DNA from: Paenibacillus andongensis
GTDB lineage: Bacteria; Bacillota; Bacilli; Paenibacillales; NBRC-103111
Direction: 5' to 3'
NCBI RefSeq assembly: GCF_025369935.1
Contig: NZ_CP104467.1
Coordinates: 124,001 to 188,000, forward strand
Length of the DNA stretch: 64,000 bases
Shown: one piece after another, positions 53,826 to 63,488 of the stretch
Position numbering within the stretch: position 1 is the first letter of the stretch
Layout: each line of letters starts with the position of its first letter
Made by a program: the position numbers and the translations under genes
Notes under the pieces: model-generated
Database searches by the model: none
What the model was told of the DNA's origin: nothing
The model's input: the letters and a program-made list of their open reading frames with translations, nothing else

Positions 53826-53864
53826 TGGGATCCCTCAATTACTAAAAAGGTCACTATCCTTGCC

Positions 53865-53893
53865 ATTATAGCATTCATAGGAAGCTTTGTTAA
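53865..53893 (-). promoter_or_regulatory. Promoter of the FG-GAP/carrier/ligase unit
   Basis: On the minus strand TTAACA (53893-53888), a 17-base spacer and TATAAT (53870-53865), 40 bases before the TTG start. Confidence 0.7.
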
Positions 53894-54067
53894 CTTATAA
53901 AGGGTTTCTGTTAAGTGAGGAAACGTTTGGCAATCAGCTGTGACTGTCGGATATTGGCTAAGTTTGTAATTACCCCCCGCCCTAGATTCCTACCTATCCT
54001 TTCTGTTACACTAAAGAGAAGACTTTGAGGATGACCCGAGGATCTATTATTGAAAGGATTTGCTGCC

Positions 54068-56611
54068 ATGCGTACGATACGCAGAGAAGATATAGAATTG
54101 TTGGCCCCTGCGGGGGATTGGGATTGTTTGAGAGCGGCTGTTGCCAATGGGGCGGATGCCGTGTTTTTTGGTGTGGAGAAATTTAATGCTAGAGCACGTG
54201 CGCATAACTTTACGATGGCTGAACTGCCGGATATTATGTCGTTTCTTCATCTATATGGGGTGAAAGGCTTCCTGACCTTCAACATCCTCGTGTTTGAGGA
54301 AGAATTGAATGATGCGAAGCAATTGATAGATGCCTGTGTGGACGCCGGTGTGGATGCGGTCATTGTACAGGATCTTGGTTTGGTTAAAATGATTCGCCAA
54401 ATCTCCCCGGATTTCCCGATTCACGGATCCACACAGATGACGATTACATCGCCTGAGGCGGTTGAATTTACGAAGCCGTTCGATATTGAACGCGTTGTGT
54501 TAGGACGCGAAAATAACTTGAAGCAGATCAAACAAATCGGCGATCAAGCGAAGCTTCCGATGGAAGTATTCGTGCATGGTGCGCTTTGCGTATCTTATTC
54601 CGGTCAGTGTCTGACTTCTGAAATGTGGGGCGGGCGTTCCGCCAACCGCGGAGAATGCGCACAAGCCTGCCGCTTGCCGTATGATCTGATGGTCGATGGC
54701 GTGCAAAAGCCGATGGGCGACGTAACCTATTTGCTGTCGCCAAAGGATTTGGCAGCGATAGAGATCGTGCCGGAGCTTATTGAAGCCGGCGTACGCTCTT
54801 TCAAAATTGAAGGTCGTTTGAAGACCCCTGAATATGTGGCCAATGTCGTGAGCAAGTACCGCCGTGCGATTGACCGTTATTTCAATGGGGAGGACGCTCG
54901 TCCAACCAAAGAAGAGGTACGTGAGCTTCAGCAAAGCTTCTCGCGTGGATTTACGGTTGGTTTCTTGAATGGAACCAACAATAAGCAGCTCGTAGACGGC
55001 ACGTTTCCGAAGAGCCGTGGGGTGTTCGTGGGCCGCATCAAGCAGATTTTGCGCGATGGCGTAATCTGTGAGCTGGAGGCGCCGCTCAAGCGCGGTGACG
55101 GGCTTGTTTTCGATGCCGGGGATCCGACGAAGAAGGAAGAAGGCGGGCGCATCTACGATTTGCGCCGCAAGGGAGAGAAGCTCGAAGGCGAAGCCGAGGG
55201 CGGACTCATCGAGATCGTTATGGGACGTAACGATGTGGAGCTCGGCCGTCTGCATGTCGGCGACCGCATCTGGAAGACGAATGATCCACAGCTGGACAAG
55301 CGCCTGCGCCAGACGTTCGAGACCGATAAGCCTTACCGGACATTCCCGGTAAGCGTGAAGGTAAGCGGCGTAGAGGGCGAGCCGCTCAAAAGCTGGTGGA
55401 CGGATGTGCAAGGCGGACATACCGTCTTCGTACAATCCGAGCTTCCGCTGGTTCGCGCGGAGAAAAGACCGATGGACGAACAGCTCTTTACGGAGCAGTT
55501 CGGACGCCTTGGCGGCACGATTTATGAGCTCAGTCAGCTGGATGTGCAGCTGACTGGTGAACTGATCGTGCCGATGCGTGAGCTTAACAGCATGCGCCGC
55601 ATGGCTGTGGAGCTGATGGAAGACGAGCGGCAGAAGCCGCGCACTTACATGAAGCGTGAAATCGGCGTGTATGACGATGTGCTTCAGCCAGCTGCTGAGT
55701 CTGCAGTCACCGCCGCTGCTCCTGCGCTTTCCCTAGCGGAACGCAAGGCTGTGGAGCTTACGGCACTTTGCCGTAACTTGGATCAGGTGAAGGCCGTGCT
55801 TGAAACAACCGATATCGAGTTTATTTACGCGGATTTCGAATTTATTAAGCAGTTCCCTGCGGCCGTGGAAGCCGTTCGTGCAGCCGGGCGTCGGATCGCC
55901 TTGGTGACACCGCGTATTCACATGCCAGGGGAAACGGGCTATTTTAACCATATATTAAAGCTTAATCCCGATGCAGTATTGATCCGCAATACGGGCGCAG
56001 CCTACTTTTTCTTGAAGCATCGGTTGGAAAATCCGGACGCGCCGAAACCGCAGTTAATCGGGGATTTCTCGCTCAATGTGGCCAACCACAAAACAGCTGC
56101 CTTGTTCCTAGAAGCGGGTCTCTCGAAGATTACGCCTTCGTACGATTTGAACATTCAGCAAATGGTCGATTTGCTTCGTCGTGCTGAAACCTCGAAGCTT
56201 GAGGTTGTTATCCATCAGCACATGCCGATGTTCCATACGGAGCACTGCGTGTACTGTACGTTCCTGAGCGAGGGCACTGACTTTACAAACTGTGGCCGTC
56301 CTTGTGAGGATCACAGCGTTTCTTTGCAAGATCGTGTCGGTATGTCTCACCCGGTGCGTGTCGATGAAGGCTGTCGCAATACGGTGTATAACGCGGTGGA
56401 TCAGTCTGGTGCCGAGTACTTGAGTCATTTCATGGATCTGGGGATTCGCTCCTTCCGTGTTGAGTTCCTTGAAGAAACGCCAGACAAAGTGCGTGAAATT
56501 CTTGACTTGTACCGTCGCGCGATTGATGGAGAGATTAGCGGTACGCAAGTATGGCGTTCATTGAAGGCGACGAATCAATTAGGTGTTACTCGCGGTCAGT
56601 TGGTGAAGTAG
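54068..56611 (+). CDS. Peptidase U32 family protein, RlhA-like rRNA hydroxylation enzyme
   Basis: An 847-residue U32-family protein. The signature MEVFVHGALCVSYSGQC with C174 and C181, then GECAQAC with C197 and C201, forms the four-cysteine iron-sulfur site known in RlhA/TrhP-type enzymes, which hydroxylate RNA rather than cut protein. The N-terminal barrel begins LLAPAGDWDCLRAA. A second, C-terminal half (from about residue 560) has its own cysteine pattern (HTEHCVYCTFLSEG, NCGRPCEDH), giving greater length than E. coli RlhA (about 650 aa). ATG 54068 is 9 bases after AAAGGA. The 23S rRNA C2501 role is inferred from the family. Confidence 0.85.
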   Translation: MRTIRREDIELLAPAGDWDCLRAAVANGADAVFFGVEKFNARARAHNFTMAELPDIMSFLHLYGVKGFLTFNILVFEEELNDAKQLIDACVDAGVDAVIVQDLGLVKMIRQISPDFPIHGSTQMTITSPEAVEFTKPFDIERVVLGRENNLKQIKQIGDQAKLPMEVFVHGALCVSYSGQCLTSEMWGGRSANRGECAQACRLPYDLMVDGVQKPMGDVTYLLSPKDLAAIEIVPELIEAGVRSFKIEGRLKTPEYVANVVSKYRRAIDRYFNGEDARPTKEEVRELQQSFSRGFTVGFLNGTNNKQLVDGTFPKSRGVFVGRIKQILRDGVICELEAPLKRGDGLVFDAGDPTKKEEGGRIYDLRRKGEKLEGEAEGGLIEIVMGRNDVELGRLHVGDRIWKTNDPQLDKRLRQTFETDKPYRTFPVSVKVSGVEGEPLKSWWTDVQGGHTVFVQSELPLVRAEKRPMDEQLFTEQFGRLGGTIYELSQLDVQLTGELIVPMRELNSMRRMAVELMEDERQKPRTYMKREIGVYDDVLQPAAESAVTAAAPALSLAERKAVELTALCRNLDQVKAVLETTDIEFIYADFEFIKQFPAAVEAVRAAGRRIALVTPRIHMPGETGYFNHILKLNPDAVLIRNTGAAYFFLKHRLENPDAPKPQLIGDFSLNVANHKTAALFLEAGLSKITPSYDLNIQQMVDLLRRAETSKLEVVIHQHMPMFHTEHCVYCTFLSEGTDFTNCGRPCEDHSVSLQDRVGMSHPVRVDEGCRNTVYNAVDQSGAEYLSHFMDLGIRSFRVEFLEETPDKVREILDLYRRAIDGEISGTQVWRSLKATNQLGVTRGQLVK

Positions 56612-56633
56612 AGGTTCTATTGTATGGAAAACA

Positions 56634-56668
56634 GCCCAGTGCCTATTAGGTACTGGGTTTGTTGTTTT
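56634..56668 (+). terminator. Terminator after the U32 gene
   Basis: CCCAGTGCC and GGTACTGGG around TATTA, followed by TTTGTTGTTTT. Confidence 0.82.
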
Positions 56669-56800
56669 CTGGAAGAAAAGGAAAGCGGGGTCTCAATTGT
56701 TTTGTTCATTTATTGTCATTTGTATGATGTCCTGAATAATATGTTACAGCTAATGCCTAAGCCTAACGGACATAAGAAGAAAGGATGACGATGGATTACG

Positions 56801-58948
56801 ATGAAAAGGACATATAAGTTGACCGAGATCGCTGGTAAAATCGGAAAAACGCGAGCTGTTGTAACGGAATGGTCAAATTATTTTCGCGAATTTCTTCCGA
56901 CTAAAGCTGTTGGCGGATTCCTAAGGTACACAGAAGAAGCCATCGAAATTTTTGAGATCATTGCCAAGATGAGCGATACCAATAAACCGCCTAAATTTAT
57001 AAAAGAACATTTACAGGAAATGCGTCAGAAGTCAATTATTGCACTCAATGAAGAAAAGCCTTTACCTCCTACACCCACTATTGTTCCTAGCTCCAATTTA
57101 CCTCCTTCCGTAGACAACACAATCCTACCTCCAGTTATGAATAACTCCAGTTTGCAATTAAGTAAAGAAACCATGGAATTAAGTAACATGGTACAGCTCC
57201 TCACGCGAAAGATTGAAGCGAATAAATCGCCAAGGCATTTAAAGGACCCTATCGACGACCTGAATCAAAAGGCTGGTATATCATCTATAGCAGGTGGCAG
57301 GCTTTTGTCATCTATGATGGATCATTCAAACTCTCAGTTCGTTCAATTAAGTAATGAAGTCACGGAACTTAGCAACATCATCCATGCGCTCAAGCAAAAA
57401 GTGAACGAAGTTTCGGGCGTTTCTGAAGAAGTAACGGAACTGCGGAACGTGATTCAGATTCTCACTCAACATGTAACTAATTTGTTCGAACAAGACATTA
57501 AAAATGAAGTTGCTGCCACTTTAGAATTACTGTACAGACAAATTGAGGGTATATCTGTAGAGGTAATAGGGCAGAAGAATGTGATCCAATCCGTGCAGCA
57601 AAAGGTAACCGAAGTTTCGGAGCAAGATCTTAAAGGTGAAATACTTACGGCCACAACGGAGTTGCTGAATCAACGCAATGAAGGCGTTTCGAAGGATGTA
57701 AAAAACCTGCGTAACGAGATTCATCTTCACACGCAAAAGATAAGTAAAATGCTGGAACAAGAAATCCGGAGTGAAATAAATGCTACGGCAGAATCGCTAG
57801 ATAAACGTTATGATACCGTATCCGAAGAAGTAACGAGGCTGCGGAACGTGATCAAGATTCTCACTCAAAAGGTAGCTGAGGTGCTGAAACAAGACATCAG
57901 AAGTGAGGTTGTTTCCACAATTGAGTTGCTGAACACACAAATTGAGGGTGTTTCTACAGAAGTATCAGGGTTGCAGCATGCGATCCAAAACGTACAGCAA
58001 CAGGTAACTGAAGCATCGGATCGTGATCTCAAAGGTGAAGTGCTTACTGCTGCAACGGAGTTACTGAACCAACGCTTTGAAGGCGTTTCGGAGGATGTAA
58101 AAAAACTGCGTAATGAGATTCATCTCCAGACGCAAAAGATAAGTGAAAAGTTTGAACAAGACATCCGGAGTGAAATAAATGCTACGGCAGAATTGCTAGA
58201 TAAACGTTATGATACCGTATCTGAAGAAGTAACGGAGCTGCGGAACGTGATCGCGATTCTCACTCAAAAGGTGGCAGAGGTGTTTGAACAAGACATCAAA
58301 AGTGAGGTTGTTTCCACAATTGAATGGCTGAAAAGACAAATTGAGGGTGTTTCTACAGAAGTAACAGGATTGCAGCATGCGGTCCAAAGCGTACAACAAA
58401 CGGTAACTGAAACTTCGGATCGAGATCTCAAAGGTGAAATACTTACTGCCACGGCGGAGTTGCTGAACCAACGCTATGAAGGCGTTTCTATGGATGTAAA
58501 AAACCTGCAGAATGGGATTCATCTTCATATGCAAAAGGCAAGCGAATTGTTGAAACAAGAAATCCGAAGTGATGTTTTTTCCGCAATTGAATTACTGAAC
58601 AGACAATTTGAGGGTGTTTCTTCAGAAGTATCAGGGCTGCAGCATGCGATCCAAAGCGTACAACAAACAGTAACTGACGCATCGGACCGTGATCCTGAAG
58701 GTGAAGTGCTAACTGCTACAACGGAGTTACTGAACCAACGCTATGACACTGTATCTGAGGAAGTAACGGAACTGCGCAATTTGATTCATCTTCACACGCA
58801 AAAGGTAAGTGAAGAGTTGAAACAAGAAATCCGAAGTGACATGCTGGCTACGGCAGAATCACTAAACAAACGCTATGATGACATATCTGAACAATTGACA
58901 TCACAGCAACGACTACTTGAAAAGATCTCTAGAATGTTAGGTTTTTAG
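56801..58948 (+). CDS. MerR-type HTH protein with long repetitive coiled coil (RacA-like)
   Basis: A 715-residue protein. Residues 1-70 form a MerR-like helix-turn-helix (YKLTEIAGKIGKTRAVVTEW, then GGFLRYTEEAIEIFEIIAKM), as in RacA and plasmid DUF3967-type proteins. A Pro/Ser linker follows, then a coiled coil from about residue 190 built of 44-45-residue units (VSEEVTELRNVIAILTQKVA is typical), three of which make a 133-residue superrepeat. Matching points recur exactly 399 bases apart (57626, 58025, 58424), then 267 (58691). RacA anchors chromosomes at the pole in sporulating Bacillus; a DNA-binding scaffold role here is inference. The ribosome site AAAGGA is far (15 bases) from ATG 56801. 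Confidence 0.75.
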   Translation: MKRTYKLTEIAGKIGKTRAVVTEWSNYFREFLPTKAVGGFLRYTEEAIEIFEIIAKMSDTNKPPKFIKEHLQEMRQKSIIALNEEKPLPPTPTIVPSSNLPPSVDNTILPPVMNNSSLQLSKETMELSNMVQLLTRKIEANKSPRHLKDPIDDLNQKAGISSIAGGRLLSSMMDHSNSQFVQLSNEVTELSNIIHALKQKVNEVSGVSEEVTELRNVIQILTQHVTNLFEQDIKNEVAATLELLYRQIEGISVEVIGQKNVIQSVQQKVTEVSEQDLKGEILTATTELLNQRNEGVSKDVKNLRNEIHLHTQKISKMLEQEIRSEINATAESLDKRYDTVSEEVTRLRNVIKILTQKVAEVLKQDIRSEVVSTIELLNTQIEGVSTEVSGLQHAIQNVQQQVTEASDRDLKGEVLTAATELLNQRFEGVSEDVKKLRNEIHLQTQKISEKFEQDIRSEINATAELLDKRYDTVSEEVTELRNVIAILTQKVAEVFEQDIKSEVVSTIEWLKRQIEGVSTEVTGLQHAVQSVQQTVTETSDRDLKGEILTATAELLNQRYEGVSMDVKNLQNGIHLHMQKASELLKQEIRSDVFSAIELLNRQFEGVSSEVSGLQHAIQSVQQTVTDASDRDPEGEVLTATTELLNQRYDTVSEEVTELRNLIHLHTQKVSEELKQEIRSDMLATAESLNKRYDDISEQLTSQQRLLEKISRMLGF

Positions 58949-58960
58949 GCTTATCCTTTA

Positions 58961-58993
58961 GAACTCCCTAACAGCTAGGGAGTTCTATTATTT
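58961..58993 (+). terminator. Terminator after the RacA-like gene
   Basis: GAACTCCCT and AGGGAGTTC pair perfectly around AACAGCT, followed by TATTATTTAT. Confidence 0.82.
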
Positions 58994-59181
58994 ATACAAA
59001 CATTTCAGCTTGCTATCTAGCAATCGACGATACAGCCTCCTACCATCCTCTTCCACACTCATTCGTTCACAATTTAGACACAATTTTTTAATCTATTTTT
59101 CAGATTTGCTTAAGGTTGGTTTATTGTTCCACGGGTATAGTGATGATGGTTATATGAACGAGTAGAAATGGGGGATCTTGG

Positions 59182-60255
59182 ATGCTTGAGGTCAAACAAG
59201 TCAGCAAGCTGTACGAAAATGATCGCGGCGTACACAACATCGACTTCTCGATGCAGCGCGGCGAAATCGTCGGCTTTTTAGGACCAAACGGTGCCGGCAA
59301 AACAACGACGATGCGCATGATTACGGGTTATTTGAACCCTACGCATGGTCAAATATGGGTGGATGGTCACTCCATGGCGGATAACCCGAAGAAAGCACGC
59401 CGCAAAATCGGCTACTTACCCGAAACGCCGCCTCTCTATCCCGAGATGACAGTGCAAGCTTATTTGCGATTCATCGCAAATCTTCGCGATGTGCCTGCAC
59501 GAGAACAGAAGCTGCGTGTCGGCGAAGCAATCGACAAGCTAGGTCTTCAAGGCCGCGAGAAGCAAATTATTCGCTCCTTGTCTAAGGGCTACAAGCAGCG
59601 CTTGGGCCTCGCGCAAGCGATTCTGCACCAACCGGATCTGCTTATCCTGGACGAGCCTACGTCCGGCCTTGATCCGAAGCAGATCATCGAGATTCGCCAG
59701 CTGATTCATGAGCTGGGGGAGAACCATACAGTGCTGCTGAGCACGCACATTCTCCCGGAAATTAACGCGATTTGCAACCGCGTTCTCATTATTAACCAAG
59801 GCCGCGTCGTTCTCGACGAGCGCCCTGAGCATCTCGGCCGCACGATGGGCGAGACGTTCGAGGTGTCGCTCGAGGTCAAGGGACCTCGCGAGCGGATCTT
59901 GACCGAGCTGCGCAGCCTAGAGGCGGTCGCAGCGGTGAAAGAAGTCGACGCGCCAAGCGACGCTGCAGCTATCGCTGCGCCTGCTGCGCAGGATGTGTTC
60001 AACAGTGACAATGCAGTTGTGGAAGCGGCGATCTCTGAGCCAGTATCAGCCGAAACCGTGAAGCTGCTCGTAACCTCGGCGGATCGCTCCGATATCCGCG
60101 AAGCGCTGTTTTTCCGCTTAGCCGGTGCCGGCTACCCGATCCTTGAGATGAAGCGGGAAAGCCTCAGCCTAGAGGATATCTTCCTCAAGCTGACGACGGA
60201 TGAACCTGTTGAAGCCGACAGCACTCCGAAGGAGGAGGTAGATGCCGATGCGTAG
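59182..60255 (+). CDS. ABC transporter ATP-binding protein, GldA-type
   Basis: ABC ATPase (357 aa). Walker A GPNGAGKTTTMRMI, signature LSKGYKQRLGLAQA, Walker B LLILDEPTSGLD and the His-switch LLSTHILPE are intact. The C-terminal about 130 residues carry an Ala-rich insertion (roughly 245-275) before the final DUF4162-like part. The group resembles GldA of Bacteroidetes gliding and many uncharacterised Firmicute exporters. It is first of four overlapping genes (permease, GldG-like, DUF4340). Confidence 0.92.
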   Translation: MLEVKQVSKLYENDRGVHNIDFSMQRGEIVGFLGPNGAGKTTTMRMITGYLNPTHGQIWVDGHSMADNPKKARRKIGYLPETPPLYPEMTVQAYLRFIANLRDVPAREQKLRVGEAIDKLGLQGREKQIIRSLSKGYKQRLGLAQAILHQPDLLILDEPTSGLDPKQIIEIRQLIHELGENHTVLLSTHILPEINAICNRVLIINQGRVVLDERPEHLGRTMGETFEVSLEVKGPRERILTELRSLEAVAAVKEVDAPSDAAAIAAPAAQDVFNSDNAVVEAAISEPVSAETVKLLVTSADRSDIREALFFRLAGAGYPILEMKRESLSLEDIFLKLTTDEPVEADSTPKEEVDADA

Positions 60256-60964
60256 AATCTGGGCCATTTGCTCGAAAGAGCTGCAAATGTATTTCTTTTC
60301 GCCGGTTGCTTACGTGGCATTCGCTTTCTATGTGCTGCTATCGAGCTTCTTCTTCTACATCAACTTCGTTAACGGCCAGCCGCCGATTGTGGATGCGCGT
60401 TCCGTTGTTGGTAACACCACATTCGTGTATCTCTTTATCATCCCGCTATTGACGATGCGTCTCATCGCAGATGAGTTCCGTCAAGGGACAGATGAGCTGT
60501 TGCTGACTTCACCTGCAGGCATTGGTGAAATCGTGCTGGGTAAATATTTGTCTGCTTTTATTGTACAAGTGGGACTAGTGGGGATCAGCTTAATTTACCC
60601 GCTCATCATGTCTGCCTTCGGAACGCTGGATAAGCCTGTTATGTGGCTGTCCTATCTAAGCATGTTCCTATTAGGCTGCGCGATGATGGCCATTGGCTTG
60701 TTCGCTTCCAGCTTGTCCAACAATCAGATGGTTGCCGGTATATCAGGCTTTGTTATCTTGCTTTTGCTGTGGCTGCTTGATTGGGTAAGCGGCAGCATGA
60801 CAGGCAAGCTGAAGGATTACGTCGCTCAATTCTCATTGACGAGCCATCTGACGAACTTGCAAAAGGGCGTCCTGCACGGCGGAGACATCCTCTTTTATAT
60901 CACATTAACAGCTGTGTTCCTGGTTCTTTGCATACAAGTCCTTGAAAGAAAGCGTTGGAGGTGA
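60248..60964 (+). CDS. ABC-2 type permease, GldF-like
   Basis: A 238-residue permease with six hydrophobic segments. RLIADEFRQGTDELLLTSP between spans 2 and 3 is the coupling-helix signature of the GldF/NosY group. ATG 60248, 9 bases after GAGGAGG, is favoured over ATG 60242; either way it overlaps the ATPase gene. With the neighbours it forms a complete exporter-like module. Confidence 0.9.
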   Translation: MRRIWAICSKELQMYFFSPVAYVAFAFYVLLSSFFFYINFVNGQPPIVDARSVVGNTTFVYLFIIPLLTMRLIADEFRQGTDELLLTSPAGIGEIVLGKYLSAFIVQVGLVGISLIYPLIMSAFGTLDKPVMWLSYLSMFLLGCAMMAIGLFASSLSNNQMVAGISGFVILLLLWLLDWVSGSMTGKLKDYVAQFSLTSHLTNLQKGVLHGGDILFYITLTAVFLVLCIQVLERKRWR

Positions 60965-60969
60965 GCGGG

Positions 60970-62358
60970 ATGAATAAGTGGATACGGGGAACTAATGCGA
61001 CTGTTTTATCGATCGCCGTTATCGGCATTTTCATTATACTGACGATCTTCCTTCATTCGCTGAAAGGCTTTCAGGTCGATTTGACGAAAAATAAGAGCTT
61101 TACGCTCTCCGAGCAAACAGTTGCCACACTCAAAAACTTAAATCAAGATATTCACATCGTTGCCTTTACGAATAGTGGGGACAACAACGGTTTTGTGACC
61201 CGTCAAGTCACTGATATGGTGACCGAATATAAGAAGCAAAGCGGTAAGATTACGTATGATGAGTACGATATGCTGAAACAGCCTTCGATGGCCAAGCAGT
61301 ATGGTGTCGATCAAGGCGGAACCATTATTTTTGAAATGGGTTCTAAAAAGCAGAATATCAATTTCTATGAATTGTTTGCCGGTCAACAAGATGGTTCTTA
61401 CACGTTCTCAGGGGAAGAAAAGTTTACCCAAGCCATTAAGAGCCTCACGTCTACAGAGAAGCACACGGTTTATCTGCTTTCCGGTCATCAGGAATATCCT
61501 CAGAATGCCATGACCATTTTGAAAAGCAGTTTGGAAGCCGCTAATTATGTCGTGAAGGACCTTAATCTGTTCGTTGAGGGTAAAATACCGGACGATGCGC
61601 AGATGCTTATGCTGCTTGGTCCGCAAAATGACCTCAATGATAAAGAAGCAGCGCTAATTGAAGCTTATTTGAAGGATAAAGGCAAGATTTATATGGCATT
61701 AGGCTTCAATAAAGATATGGCGACTAAGTGGAAAAACATCGATGCGATCATGAAAACGTACGGCATTCAGGATCAACATGCGATTGCGATTGAACCGAAA
61801 CAAACGTCGCTCTATGATCCGCTGACGATTATTCCGGAGTATGGTCCCCATGACATTACCAACAAGCTGTCCAGCAATAATTTGGTTACGATGTTGTCGC
61901 TGGCTGTAAGTTTGAATACGGATGGCAGTGCACCAGACTATACCCAGTCTCTGCTATTGAAAACAACAGATAAAGCTTACGGGGAAACAGATATCAACCT
62001 TCTAGCACAATCCAAAACCAAGCAGGATGCGACAGATGTCAAAGGACCGCTCAACCTTGGCTACGCGATTTCGAATAAGGATAACAAGCCTAAAGCTGTC
62101 ATTCTTGGGGGATCTACGTTTGTACTAGATGAAGATATTCAGAATCAAGGCAACAAGGATTTTGCTTTGAACAGTATTGGCTGGCTGCAGGAACAGAAGG
62201 ATCAGATCACGATCCGTCCGCGTCAAGGGGATGCGTTCCAGCAAGCGATGATTACGCCTAGCCAAGCGAATACGATTTTCCTCGTAACGATCGTGTTCTT
62301 ACCGCTCTTGTTCCTAGTGATTGGCGGCTTGATTTGGTGGAGGAGGAGACGAGGATGA
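60970..62358 (+). CDS. GldG-like ABC-associated extracytoplasmic protein
   Basis: A 462-residue protein with an N-terminal anchor (TVLSIAVIGIFIILTIFLHS), a large outside domain of the ABC_transp_aux (GldG) family starting at LTKNKSFTLSEQTVATLKNL, and a C-terminal span (TIVFLPLLFLVIGGLIWW) ending in a basic tail. Residues YLLSGHQEYP belong to the family core. ATG 60970 follows GGAGGTGA. It overlaps the next gene by 4 bases (ATGA), so translation is coupled. Its transport substrate is unknown. Confidence 0.88.
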   Translation: MNKWIRGTNATVLSIAVIGIFIILTIFLHSLKGFQVDLTKNKSFTLSEQTVATLKNLNQDIHIVAFTNSGDNNGFVTRQVTDMVTEYKKQSGKITYDEYDMLKQPSMAKQYGVDQGGTIIFEMGSKKQNINFYELFAGQQDGSYTFSGEEKFTQAIKSLTSTEKHTVYLLSGHQEYPQNAMTILKSSLEAANYVVKDLNLFVEGKIPDDAQMLMLLGPQNDLNDKEAALIEAYLKDKGKIYMALGFNKDMATKWKNIDAIMKTYGIQDQHAIAIEPKQTSLYDPLTIIPEYGPHDITNKLSSNNLVTMLSLAVSLNTDGSAPDYTQSLLLKTTDKAYGETDINLLAQSKTKQDATDVKGPLNLGYAISNKDNKPKAVILGGSTFVLDEDIQNQGNKDFALNSIGWLQEQKDQITIRPRQGDAFQQAMITPSQANTIFLVTIVFLPLLFLVIGGLIWWRRRRG

Positions 62359-63287
62359 AACGGTTTATTCCTACGATTCTGTTAGTCGTTATTTGCATCG
62401 GCGGTTTTTGGTACGCATCGAGCAAAGACTTCTTTCAAGAGAAAAAAGATGAACCGAAATCGCTCATCACACTCAAGCAAGAAGACGTACAGTCCATTCA
62501 TGTGAAAAAAGAGGAAGAGCAGATCGAGCTAGCTCGAAATGGTAGCGGTTGGGAGATGAAAACCCCGGCACCAGCGCCGATCAATACGAGTCAAGTGGGT
62601 TCGTGGTTGGACGCCCTAGGTTTGGTGACATCAACGAAAGTAGTTGAAGATCAGGCAAGTAATTTATCCACCTATGGACTAGATAAGCCTGTAGGAACTT
62701 ACGAAGTTACGTTAAAAGACGGCTCGAAGAAAGGGCTGCTGGTCGGTACAGCTCTTCCCATCGAAGGCTTCTCCTATGTTCAGGTGGAAGGATCTCCTGC
62801 CGTGTATCAGGTGAGCGATCAGTCGCTCTCTGCCATCAGCAAAGAACCGGTAGACTTCGCTGATGCTAGCCCAGTCCAATTCGAAAGCGACAAGGTGCAA
62901 AGCGTAAAACTGACATGGAAAGGCCAGACTTTTACGCTTGCCAAAACGGATAAAGACAAGGTAGCTGCTGAGGCAAACTGGAAGCTTGGTGATAAAGAGC
63001 TAAAAGGCGCGGAGGCCACTCCGCTGCTGAATGAGCTGAACTTCCTGCATAGCGTTGATCTTCCACAGCCAGCGGCTCAGAAGCCAACTGCGGGCGGTGA
63101 GCTCAAAATAGAGCTTGGGTTGTCTGTTGATGGCAAAGAGGTCACCGAGATCTATGAAGGCAAGCTAAGCCAAGATCAGGTCTGGCTCTCGAAGCAAGGC
63201 GGACAGTGGGCGTACCCGCTTACAGCCGCGGACATACAGAAATTGACGGATGCCTATGCCGGTAAGCCGGCTCAGCCCGCCTCTTAA
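62355..63287 (+). CDS. DUF4340 domain protein
   Basis: A 310-residue protein with an N-terminal membrane anchor (FIPTILLVVICIGGFWYA) and a DUF4340 domain built of two similar beta-rich halves (YGLDKPVGTYEVTLKDGSKK in the first). DUF4340 proteins regularly follow GldG-like genes in Firmicutes and are thought to be extracytoplasmic parts of the same ABC system. The start overlaps the GldG-like stop by 4 bases, and a terminator closes the unit. Confidence 0.85.
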   Translation: MKRFIPTILLVVICIGGFWYASSKDFFQEKKDEPKSLITLKQEDVQSIHVKKEEEQIELARNGSGWEMKTPAPAPINTSQVGSWLDALGLVTSTKVVEDQASNLSTYGLDKPVGTYEVTLKDGSKKGLLVGTALPIEGFSYVQVEGSPAVYQVSDQSLSAISKEPVDFADASPVQFESDKVQSVKLTWKGQTFTLAKTDKDKVAAEANWKLGDKELKGAEATPLLNELNFLHSVDLPQPAAQKPTAGGELKIELGLSVDGKEVTEIYEGKLSQDQVWLSKQGGQWAYPLTAADIQKLTDAYAGKPAQPAS

Positions 63288-63291
63288 CAAG

Positions 63292-63336
63292 AAAACTGCT
63301 CTCTACAGCTATTGTGCTGTGGGGGCAGTTTTTCTT
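63292..63336 (+). terminator. Terminator of the Gld-type operon
   Basis: AAAACTGC and GCAGTTTT with an inner ACAGC/GCTGT stem, followed by TTTTTC. Confidence 0.83.
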
Positions 63337-63488
63337 TGGTTTTTGTTCTTGTTCTTTTTCTTCATTTTAGCTGCAGTAGTTCGGGACCTAGTTTTTCAAA
63401 TTTTGTTTAACTTTTTTTTCCAATAGCACATAAAACGGAATATTTTGGGAAACCTACAAAAAAGGAATAGAAAGGAGGTAAGATTCAC

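Noticed and set aside
54500-55435. 311-codon antisense frame opposite the U32 gene
   Set aside because: Shadow of a well-conserved gene; no motif and no start signal.
57400-58900. CRISPR array or DNA satellite in the repetitive stretch
   Set aside because: The repeats are long, in frame, and encode a coiled coil; there are no short direct repeats with unique spacers.
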